From the NCBI RefSeq assembly GCF_009189165.1, contig NZ_CP045118.1:3348001-3412000 (forward strand): a stretch of 64,000 bases of DNA. The letters run 5' to 3'. The DNA is from Pseudomonas sp. SCB32. GTDB taxonomy: Bacteria; Pseudomonadota; Gammaproteobacteria; Pseudomonadales; Pseudomonadaceae. Position numbers and translations under genes: made by a program. The notes below the pieces were generated by a model, which saw only the letters and a program-made list of their open reading frames with translations, was not told where the DNA came from and did not search any database. Within the stretch, counting starts at the first letter, position 1. Every line of letters starts with the position of its first letter. This document shows, piece after piece, positions 57,501 to 64,000 of this stretch.

Positions 57501-58991
57501 TCACCAGCCAAGCCCGCGCCGCTTGACTTCGAGACGGCGCACGAACTCCTCCAGCACCAGCTTGTAAAGTTCGTCGCCGAGGTACACATCCTCCACGCCG
57601 CAGTCGATATTCGGGTTGTCATTCACCTCGATCACCACCACCCGATCCCCGGACTGCTTCAGGTCCACCCCGTACAAGCCATTGCCGATCAGATTGGCGG
57701 TCTTCACCGCCAGCTCCACCACCTTGCGCGGTGCCTCGTGGACCGCCATGGTGCGGAAATCTCCACTGAGCTCTTCGGCCTCGGGGCTGTGGTCGTAGAT
57801 CTGCCAATGGCCCTTGGACATGAAGTACTGGCAGGCGAAGATCGGTTTCTGGTTGAGCACGCCGATGCGCCAGTCGTACTCGGTATAGAAGAACTCCTGG
57901 GCCAACAGCAGCACCGAGCGCTCGAACAGCTCGGCGCTGGCGCTGAGCAGCTCCTCCTGGTTCGACACCTTGATCACCCCACGGGAGAAGCTGCCGTCGG
58001 GAATCTTCAACACCAGCGGGAAGCCCAGCCGCTCTCCAACCTTCTCCAGCTCCTGCGGGTTGTCCTTGTAGAGAATCTCGGTGGCCGGCATGCCCAGCTT
58101 GTGGCTGCGCAGCAGGTCCGCCAGGTAGACCTTGTTGGTGCAGCGCAGGATCGACACTGGGTCGTCCATCACCACCATGCCCTCGCTCTCGGCCTTCTTG
58201 GCGAAGCGGTAGGTGTGGTCGCTGACGCTGGTGGTCTCGCGGATCAGCAGCGCGTCGTATTCGGCCAGCCGCGAGTAGTCCTTCTTCTCGATCAGCTCGA
58301 CGTCAATGCCGAGGCTGCGGCCGACGCGGATGAAGTTCTTCAGCGCCTTGGCGTCCGACGGCGGGAAGGCCTCTTCCGGATCGTGGAGGATCGCCAGGTC
58401 GTAGCGGTACTGCTTGCGCGAGCGCGGCTTGCGCCAGATCTGCCGGCTGAAGCTGTCCAGCGCATTGGCGAACAGGTCTTCCTGATCCTCGCGCAGCTTA
58501 TGGATGTTGCCTGGCTTTACACCCTCGATGTGCCAGCCGCGGGTCTTGCGGAACTCCACCAGCAGAATCGGACAGGGAAACACCTCGAACAGCTGGCGCG
58601 CCAGGTCCTGCAGCGGCTCCATGTCGGTGCGACCGAAGTACAGGGTCAGGGTGAAACCGTCGGTATTGCCGTAGGGATGGTCGGCCAGCGCCTTGTCGAG
58701 GGTCTTCTCCAGGTCTTCCAGGGCCAGGCTGTAGAGGGATTTCTTCGCCAGCTCGCTGATGCTGCGTACCGACGGAATCACCTTGTGCCCGCGTGCCTCG
58801 GCCAACAGCGAGCAGTAATAACCGTGGCCCAGGTATTTGTAGTTGCGGCACAAGTTGATCACCTGCACACGCTTACCGTTGTCGTCATCGATGGGCATCT
58901 CCAGGTATTCCTGGGCGCTGACCACATCTTCACTGGGGTAGTAGGACGCCCAGTCTTCCTTGCGTTCGACGATGATGAACAACTTGCTCAC
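57501..58991 (-). CDS. RimK-like ATP-grasp ligase with N-terminal RLAN-type domain
   Basis: 496 residues. The N-terminal half (LFIIVERKEDWASYYPSEDV, NLCRNYKYLGHGYYCSLLAE) is the RimK-linked alpha/beta domain described with these ligases; the C-terminal half is ATP-grasp: VLKIPDGSFSRGVIKVSNQE, AQEFFYTEYDWRIGVLNQKP, and the metal-binding VVVIEVNDNPNIDCGVED. Such enzymes join an amino acid or peptide to a carboxylate, using ATP. The GTG at 58991 has GGAGG five bases upstream. A divergent gene, 152 bp away, encodes a GNAT-C39 fusion, a pairing known from amidoligase surveys. The product of the pair is not known to me. Confidence 0.88.
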   Translation of the reverse strand: MSKLFIIVERKEDWASYYPSEDVVSAQEYLEMPIDDDNGKRVQVINLCRNYKYLGHGYYCSLLAEARGHKVIPSVRSISELAKKSLYSLALEDLEKTLDKALADHPYGNTDGFTLTLYFGRTDMEPLQDLARQLFEVFPCPILLVEFRKTRGWHIEGVKPGNIHKLREDQEDLFANALDSFSRQIWRKPRSRKQYRYDLAILHDPEEAFPPSDAKALKNFIRVGRSLGIDVELIEKKDYSRLAEYDALLIRETTSVSDHTYRFAKKAESEGMVVMDDPVSILRCTNKVYLADLLRSHKLGMPATEILYKDNPQELEKVGERLGFPLVLKIPDGSFSRGVIKVSNQEELLSASAELFERSVLLLAQEFFYTEYDWRIGVLNQKPIFACQYFMSKGHWQIYDHSPEAEELSGDFRTMAVHEAPRKVVELAVKTANLIGNGLYGVDLKQSGDRVVVIEVNDNPNIDCGVEDVYLGDELYKLVLEEFVRRLEVKRRGLGW

Positions 58992-59143
58992 GACACCTCC
59001 AGGGCGCAGGGGATAGCGCTTGCCGCGCTTTGAGTCAGGGACAATACTCCGCTGAATGCTGCTTCGACCGCGTGGCAGGGCAGTACGTTCGCGCCCTTCA
59101 CCCAACCAACGTGCTCCATTCAGGTTAACGAATCCTTACCGGT

Positions 59144-60238
59144 ATGAACCTGCACCTTCGCGCCGCCACCGCTGATGATCTGAACGCCCTGGTCGAGCTG
59201 GAAAACCGCTGCTTCGACTATGACCGCCTGTCGCGGCGCAACTTCCAGTGGATGATCACCCGGGCCCACGCCTCGCTGATCGTCGCCGAAGCCGACCGCA
59301 GCCTGCTGGGCTACGCCCTGGTGCTGTTCCACCAGGGCACCTCCCTGGCCCGTCTGTACTCCATCGCCCTCGACGAGCGCGCGCGCGGCATTGGCCTGGG
59401 GCAGAAACTGCTGGACCGTGCCGAGGCGGAAGCGATCGAAAACGACTGCGCCTACATGCGCCTGGAAGTCCGTCCGGACAATCGCGGCGCCATCATCCTC
59501 TACCAGCGCAACGGCTACCGTCCCTTCGCCACGGTGCGCGACTACTACGAGGACCACAGCGAAGCGCTCCGCTTCGAGAAACGCATCCGCCAGATCAGCG
59601 GCCACGCACCACGGCACGTGCCCTTCTACCGCCAGACCACCGAGTTCACCTGCGGTCCGTCCTGCCTGCTGATGGCCATGGGCGCACTGGAGCACGAAAG
59701 GGTTCTGGAGCGCCGCGAGGAGCTGCGCCTGTGGCGCGAAGCCACCACTATCTATATGACCGCCGGCCACGGCGGCTGCAGCCCGCAGGGCCTGGCCCTG
59801 GCCGCCTGGCGCCGGGGTTTTCGCGTGCAGCTGCAATTGTCGGAGGACGGCCCGCTGTTCCTCGACGGTGTACGCAGCGAAGAAAAGCGCGAGGTGATGC
59901 GCCTGGTGCATGACGACTTCACCCGCGAACTGGCGCAGAGCAACGTGGAGCAACTGCTGGTCAGTCAGCTGGACATCGACACCGCGCTGGAAGCCGGCGG
60001 CCAGCCACTGGTGCTGATCAGCAGCTACCGCCTGACCCGATCCAAGGCGCCGCACTGGGTGGTGGTCACCGACTGCGACGAGGACTTCGTCTACCTGCAC
60101 GACCCCGACGTCGATCACAGCCAGCACCGCGAGCCACTGGACTGTCAGCATATTCCGGTGAGCCACGGAGAATTCGAGCAGATGAGCCGCTTTGGCCGCA
60201 GCAAGTTGCGGGCGGCGGTGGTGCTCTACAAGCGCTGA
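59144..60238 (+). CDS. GNAT acetyltransferase fused to C39-like peptidase (DUF3335 type)
   Basis: 364 residues. Residues 1-150 are a GNAT domain with the acetyl-CoA loop RGIGLGQKLL (81-90), close to RimI. Residues 160-364 are a C39-like papain-fold peptidase: catalytic Cys170 in TTEFTCGPSCLLMAMGAL, His in SKAPHWVVVTDCDEDF, and DPDVD near the last part. No membrane segment or ABC domain, so unlike bacteriocin C39 exporters. Paired with the divergent ATP-grasp ligase it may acylate and trim a peptide or protein modified by that ligase. The pair occurs in many gammaproteobacteria, but I know of no proven function. Confidence 0.87.
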   Translation: MNLHLRAATADDLNALVELENRCFDYDRLSRRNFQWMITRAHASLIVAEADRSLLGYALVLFHQGTSLARLYSIALDERARGIGLGQKLLDRAEAEAIENDCAYMRLEVRPDNRGAIILYQRNGYRPFATVRDYYEDHSEALRFEKRIRQISGHAPRHVPFYRQTTEFTCGPSCLLMAMGALEHERVLERREELRLWREATTIYMTAGHGGCSPQGLALAAWRRGFRVQLQLSEDGPLFLDGVRSEEKREVMRLVHDDFTRELAQSNVEQLLVSQLDIDTALEAGGQPLVLISSYRLTRSKAPHWVVVTDCDEDFVYLHDPDVDHSQHREPLDCQHIPVSHGEFEQMSRFGRSKLRAAVVLYKR

Positions 60239-60248
60239 ACGACAAAAA

Positions 60249-60320
60249 TCGCGGGCATGGCCCGCTCCTACAGGGAAGCACCACGCCCCAGGCGACTGTA
60301 GGAGCGGGCCATGCCCGCGA
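60249..60320. repeat. Inverted pair of REP-type hairpins
   Basis: TCGCGGGCATGGCCCGCTCC continuing TACAG (60249-60272) and GTAGGAGCGGGCCATGCCCG (60298-60317) face each other, a complete two-arm unit. Confidence 0.8.
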
Positions 60321-60348
60321 TAAGCGACCGGAGGACGCTCCAAATACG

Positions 60349-60370
60349 AAAAAGGCGCCCGCAGGCGCCC
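60349..60370 (-). terminator. Terminator of the AhpD-like gene
   Basis: GGCGCCTGCGGGCGCCTTTTT on the minus strand, right after the stop at 60389. Confidence 0.8.
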
Positions 60371-60388
60371 TCTTCCATCAGTCCCGAT

Positions 60389-60823
60389 TCAAGGCACCAG
60401 CGCCATGCCCACACCAAAGCGGTTCCACGCATTGATCGTGGCAATCGCCAGGGTCAGGTTGACGACTTCCACCTCGCTGAAATGCTCGCGCAGGGCGTCG
60501 AACTGGTCCTGCGGCGCGTGTTTCTCGGCCAGCAGGGTCAGGCTTTCTGTCCAGGCCAGCGCGGCGCGCTCGCGCTCGGTGAAGAAGCGCGTTTCACGCC
60601 AGGCGCTCAGGGTCTGCAGGCGCGCCTCGGTCTCGCCGGCCTTGCGCGCGTCATTGGCGTGCATGTTCATGCAATAGGCACAGCCGTTGAGCTGCGAGGC
60701 GCGCAGGCGCACCAGTTCCAGCAGCGGGAGCTCCAGGCCGGATTTTTCCAGTGCCTGCTCCAGGCCGAGCATGGCCTTGTAGGCATCGGGGGACTTCTTC
60801 GGCCATTCGATACGTGCACTCAT
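60389..60823 (-). CDS. Carboxymuconolactone decarboxylase / AhpD-like protein
   Basis: 144 residues. The redox motif is LNGCAYCMNMHANDARKAGE (CxxC with nearby His), and LVRLRASQLNG before it and EVEVVNLTLAIATINAWNR after it complete the AhpD core. It is the peroxidase-related subgroup rather than a true decarboxylase, probably a thiol peroxidase or disulfide reductase in the cytoplasm. A terminator follows. It lies alone between REP elements. Confidence 0.9.
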   Translation of the reverse strand: MSARIEWPKKSPDAYKAMLGLEQALEKSGLELPLLELVRLRASQLNGCAYCMNMHANDARKAGETEARLQTLSAWRETRFFTERERAALAWTESLTLLAEKHAPQDQFDALREHFSEVEVVNLTLAIATINAWNRFGVGMALVP

Positions 60824-60949
60824 GATCTTCTCCAGTGGGTCCGCGGGATTGCGGGAATGGCGCTACGTTACCGCTGCGGGGCGCCGCTTCGAATAGCCAA
60901 TTCCCGGCAATACCGGCAGACCAATGGGACCAATCGCCCGGCAGGCCTT

Positions 60950-60998
60950 GTAGAAGCGCGCCATGCGCGCGATTCGCGGGCATGGCGCGCTTCTACGG
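60950..60998. repeat. REP-type palindromic unit, GCGCGC variant
   Basis: GTAGAAGCGCGCCATGCGCG faces CGGGCATGGCGCGCTTCTAC. Both arms carry the same A (GTAGAAG) in place of GTAGGAG, so changes in the two arms have stayed matched. Confidence 0.75.
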
Positions 60999-61010
60999 CA
61001 GGGCACAGAT

Positions 61011-61448
61011 TCAGCGATCGATCCGCGTCGACAGGATGATCGACGACATGGTCCGCTCCACCCCGTCCAGCGCGCCAATGCGGTCAAGCACCGCATCCAG
61101 GTCGCGGATCGACAGCGCCTCGACGATCACGATCATGTCGAAGTTGCCGCTCACCGAATGCAGCGTCCTCACCTCAGCGATCTTCTCCAGCGCCTGCACC
61201 ACCTGGTGTGACAGCTTCGGCAGCGCCGTGACCAGCACATGGGCACGCACCAGGGACTGCGCATAGCTGTCCGACACCTTGATCGAATAGCCGCTGATGA
61301 TGCCCTGCTGCTCCAGCCGCTCGATCCGGCTCTGCACCGTGGAACGCGACACACCCAGTTTGCGCGCCAGCTCGGAAATCGACTCGCGGGCGTTGGCGCG
61401 CAGTAGGTTGAGCAGCATGGAATCGGAGTTTTTCGTGCTTTTGTTCAT
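61011..61448 (-). CDS. Lrp/AsnC-family regulator
   Basis: 145 residues from the ATG at 61448. HTH: LLNLLRANARESISELARKL, GVSRSTVQSRIERLEQQGII. The C-terminal RAM domain follows (VLVTALPKLSHQVVQALEKI, LHSVSGNFDMIVIVEALSIR). It is divergent from davB with 215 bp between, so it is the likely lysine-responsive regulator of the davBA operon. An upstream TTG at 61460 is less likely. Confidence 0.9.
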   Translation of the reverse strand: MNKSTKNSDSMLLNLLRANARESISELARKLGVSRSTVQSRIERLEQQGIISGYSIKVSDSYAQSLVRAHVLVTALPKLSHQVVQALEKIAEVRTLHSVSGNFDMIVIVEALSIRDLDAVLDRIGALDGVERTMSSIILSTRIDR

Positions 61449-61663
61449 TTCATCTATCAATCTGTATAAAAGCTCTTAAGCATTTTGCAGATTCACGGAT
61501 TCATTTCAACGACCCCCTTTGTAATAGTTAGCGCCAAGGCGAGCCCTCACAGCTCGCCATTTCTTTGCCCGCGCACCATCCATCGACTGGTCCCTGCGGG
61601 CCGCGATAAGCCTTGCCAAGCTGGTTGATCAAAACCGGCACGCCGAACAAAAGGGAGCCTCCA

Positions 61664-63346
61664 ATGCACAAGAACCGCCACCCCCACACCCCCGGCAAGA
61701 AACCGGTAACCATCTTCGGTCCGGACTTCCCCTTCGCCTTCGACGACTGGATCGAACACCCCGCCGGCCTGGGCAGCATCCCCGCCGACAAGCATGGCCA
61801 GGAAGTGGCCATCGTTGGCGCCGGCATCTCCGGCCTGGTGGCGGCCTACGAGCTGATGAAGATGGGCCTCAAGCCCGTGGTCTATGAGGCCTCGAAGATG
61901 GGCGGTCGCCTGCGCTCGGAGACCTTCGAAGGCGCCGACGGCATCATCGCCGAGCTGGGCGGCATGCGCTTCCCGGTGTCGAGCACCGCCTTCTACCACT
62001 ACGTCGACAAGCTCGGCCTGGAAACCAAACCCTTCCCCAACCCGCTGACGCCCGCCTCCGGCAGCACCGTGGTGGACCTCGAAGGCACCAGCCACTACGC
62101 CGAGAAGATGGCAGACCTGCCGGAAATCTTCCGCGAAGTGGCCCAGGCCTGGGCCGACGCCCTGGAAGACGGCGCACGCTTCTCCGAAATCCAGGACGCC
62201 ATCCGCGAGCGCGACACCGTCAAGCTCAAGGCCCTGTGGGACGAGTTGGTGCCCAAGTGGGACGACCGCACCTTCTACGACTTCGTTGCCACCTCCAAGG
62301 CCTTCTCCCGCCTCTCCTACCGCCACCGTGAAATCTTCGGCCAGGTCGGTTTCGGCACCGGCGGCTGGGACTCCGACTTCCCCAACTCCATGCTGGAAAT
62401 CTTCCGCGTGGTGATGACCAACTGCGACGACCACCAGCACCTCGTTGTCGGCGGCGTCGAGCAGGTGCCGCGCGGCATCTGGAGCCACGTGCCGGAACAA
62501 TGCGCGCACTGGCCGGCCGGCACTTCCCTCGCCACGCTGCACAATGGCGCACCGCGTCCGGGCGTGAAGAAGATCGCCCGCGCCGCCGACGGCACCTTTG
62601 CCGTCACCGACTACTGGGGCGATACCCGCCACTACGCCGCCGTTCTGGCGACCTGCCAGACCTGGCTGCTGACCACCCAGATCGAGTGCGAAGAAGCGCT
62701 GTTCTCGCAGAAGATGTGGATGGCCCTGGACCGTACCCGCTACATGCAGTCGTCGAAGACCTTCGTGATGGTCGACCGCCCGTTCTGGAAGGACAAGGAT
62801 CCGGAAACCGGCCGCGACGTGATGAGCATGACCCTCACCGACCGCCTCACCCGCGGCACTTACCTGTTCGATAACGGCGACGACAAGCCGGGCGTGATCT
62901 GCCTGTCCTACTCCTGGATGAGCGACGCCATGAAGATGCTGCCGCACCCGGTGGAGAAGCGCGTGCAACTGGCCCTGGACGCGCTGAAGAAGGTCTACCC
63001 GAAGGTCGACATCGCCAGCCACGTCATCGGCAACCCCATCACCGTCTCCTGGGAAGCCGACCCGCACTTCCTCGGCGCCTTCAAGGGCGCGCTGCCGGGT
63101 CACTACCGCTACAACCAGCGCATGTACGCGCACTTCATGCAGGACGACATGCCGGCCGAACAGCGCGGCATCTTCATCGCCGGTGACGACGTGTCCTGGA
63201 CCCCGGCCTGGGTGGAAGGCGCGGTGCAGACCTCGCTCAACGCCGTGTGGGGCATCATGAAGCACTTCGGCGGCGCCACCCATCCGCAGAACCCCGGCCC
63301 GGGCGACCGCTTCGCCGAACTCGGCCCGATGGAGCTGCCTGACTGA
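61664..63346 (+). CDS. davB: Lysine 2-monooxygenase
   Basis: 560 residues, matching DavB of P. putida in length and along its sequence as I remember it. The FAD site is VAIVGAGISGLVAAYELMKM then EASKMGGRLRS; further blocks are AELGGMRFPVSSTAFYHYVD, GFGTGGWDSDFPNSMLEIFR and the C-terminal IFIAGDDVSWTPAWVEGAVQ. It converts L-lysine with O2 to 5-aminopentanamide and CO2, the first step of the aminovalerate route. GGGAG lies six bases before the ATG at 61664. The davA gene follows about 100 bp later. Confidence 0.94.
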   Translation: MHKNRHPHTPGKKPVTIFGPDFPFAFDDWIEHPAGLGSIPADKHGQEVAIVGAGISGLVAAYELMKMGLKPVVYEASKMGGRLRSETFEGADGIIAELGGMRFPVSSTAFYHYVDKLGLETKPFPNPLTPASGSTVVDLEGTSHYAEKMADLPEIFREVAQAWADALEDGARFSEIQDAIRERDTVKLKALWDELVPKWDDRTFYDFVATSKAFSRLSYRHREIFGQVGFGTGGWDSDFPNSMLEIFRVVMTNCDDHQHLVVGGVEQVPRGIWSHVPEQCAHWPAGTSLATLHNGAPRPGVKKIARAADGTFAVTDYWGDTRHYAAVLATCQTWLLTTQIECEEALFSQKMWMALDRTRYMQSSKTFVMVDRPFWKDKDPETGRDVMSMTLTDRLTRGTYLFDNGDDKPGVICLSYSWMSDAMKMLPHPVEKRVQLALDALKKVYPKVDIASHVIGNPITVSWEADPHFLGAFKGALPGHYRYNQRMYAHFMQDDMPAEQRGIFIAGDDVSWTPAWVEGAVQTSLNAVWGIMKHFGGATHPQNPGPGDRFAELGPMELPD

Positions 63347-63448
63347 GCCCCCGGCTTCCAAAGACGGTTACCCAAGCCTGACTCGCGCGGGATCGGAAGA
63401 AAGCGCACACTTTCCCGATCCCGCCTGCGCTCATTCGAGGAGATCACC

Positions 63449-64000
63449 ATGTACCTGGCCCTATACCAGTGCCCACCCGGCCCCGACGACGTCGCCGGCA
63501 ACCTGCGCCGCCTCGAGCAGGCCGCCCGGCAGGCGGTGCAGAGCGGCGCGGATCTGCTGGTCCTGCCGGAAATGTTCCTCAGCGGCTACAACATCGGCGC
63601 CAAACGCGTTGCCGAACTGGCTGAAGCCAGCGACGGCCCCTCGGCGGCACGCATCGCCGAAGTCGCCCGCCAGCACAGGATCGGCATTCTCTACGGCTAC
63701 CCGGAGCGTGATGCCGGCGGCGCCATCTTCAACAGCGTGCAGCTGATCGACCGCCAGGGCGAACGGCGCGCCAACTACCGCAAGACCCATCTCTACGGCG
63801 ACCTCGACCGCACCCAGTTCAGCGCCTCCGACACGCCGCCGGCGATCTTCGAGCTGGACGGCTGGAAGATCGGCCTGCTGATCTGCTTCGACGTCGAATT
63901 CCCCGAGGCCGTGCGCACCCTGGCACTGGCCGGCGCCGACCTGGTGCTGGTACCCACCGCCAACATGCGCCCCTACGAGTTCGTCGCCCAGGTGCTGGTG
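63449..64000 (+). CDS. davA: 5-aminopentanamidase, 5' part (3' end outside window)
   Basis: 184 N-terminal residues of a nitrilase-superfamily amidase. The Glu-Lys-Cys triad is Glu41 (LVLPEMFLSGYN), Lys112 (YRKTHLYGD) and Cys146 (LLICFDVEFPE). It hydrolyses 5-aminopentanamide from DavB to 5-aminovalerate and ammonia in the cytoplasm. GAGGAG lies six bases before the ATG. The frame is open to the window end; about 80 residues are missing. Confidence 0.93.
   Translation, partial: MYLALYQCPPGPDDVAGNLRRLEQAARQAVQSGADLLVLPEMFLSGYNIGAKRVAELAEASDGPSAARIAEVARQHRIGILYGYPERDAGGAIFNSVQLIDRQGERRANYRKTHLYGDLDRTQFSASDTPPAIFELDGWKIGLLICFDVEFPEAVRTLALAGADLVLVPTANMRPYEFVAQVLV

Noticed and set aside
1..64000. 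Search for CRISPR arrays, tRNA and rRNA
   Set aside because: No regularly spaced direct repeats, cloverleaf-like sequences or rRNA segments were noticed; the repeats seen are scattered palindromes.

Overview
The window is a high-GC gammaproteobacterial chromosome segment, almost certainly from a Pseudomonas of the P. aeruginosa / nitroreducens / citronellolis type. The evidence is a gluconate block in the gntR-gntK-gntP-gapN order that I recall from P. aeruginosa, an OprD-family porin, DUF2790 and PA1994-like small proteins, a davBA lysine pathway, and many Pseudomonas-style intergenic repeats (GTAGGAGCGGGC-N-GCCCGCG). No rRNA, tRNA or CRISPR array was recognised.

Layout. 1-740: 3' end of fumarylacetoacetase. 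1031-6446: gluconate regulator, kinase and permease with three copies of a TAGCGCT operator, then a long GapN-like dehydrogenase. 6823-8094: one polypeptide made of three RidA domains. 8200-11300: accessory, AT-richer block with a Bro-N protein, an unknown membrane protein between two copies of a GGGGACAGATTTATTTT motif, and a small protein strongly resembling the Rhodococcus equi VapA family. 11321-17183: two-gene c-di-GMP / hybrid histidine kinase operon. 17661-20553: hyuB and a decayed hyuA. 20852-28872: sterol-desaturase-like protein, AzlCD exporter, MocR regulator, TIM-barrel protein, MFS and EamA transporters. 28884-32133: SrpA-type peroxidase, cytochrome b561 and DUF2790 operon divergent from an ECF sigma / anti-sigma pair, with matching promoters on both strands. 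32337-43224: asparaginase, alanine symporter, XRE regulator, EamA transporter, orphan PilU-like ATPase, PpiC, YjbR, glycolipid-binding-like protein, MFS and OprD porin.

43283-48300 is a second accessory block inserted between the porin and the ABC-F gene ybiT. It holds a transporter remnant, a single-HKD phospholipase-D-like protein, an FkbM methyltransferase, small unknown genes, and a decayed prophage end whose integrase C-terminus lies 30 bp from the TTG start of ybiT. 48325-54500 is mostly core: ybiT, an esterase-like protein, azoR with a divergent LysR gene, a CSD-DUF1294 protein and uppP. 55125-60238 has a secreted Asn/Ser-rich protein, a sigma-54 activator, a RimK-like ATP-grasp ligase with an N-terminal RLAN-type domain, and a divergent GNAT-C39 peptidase fusion. 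60389-64000 has an AhpD-like protein, an Lrp regulator and davB-davA (lysine to 5-aminovalerate), davA running off the end.

How the genes work together: the window is rich in carbon and nitrogen scavenging (gluconate, hydantoin or oxoproline type compounds, asparagine, alanine, lysine). Several transporter or catabolic starts carry AACAACAA-type sequences that resemble Hfq/Crc catabolite-repression sites. The two accessory blocks (8.7-11.3 kb and 43.3-48.3 kb) hold most of the unexplained biology. All function calls are from reading motifs and remembered family features; no database search was run.
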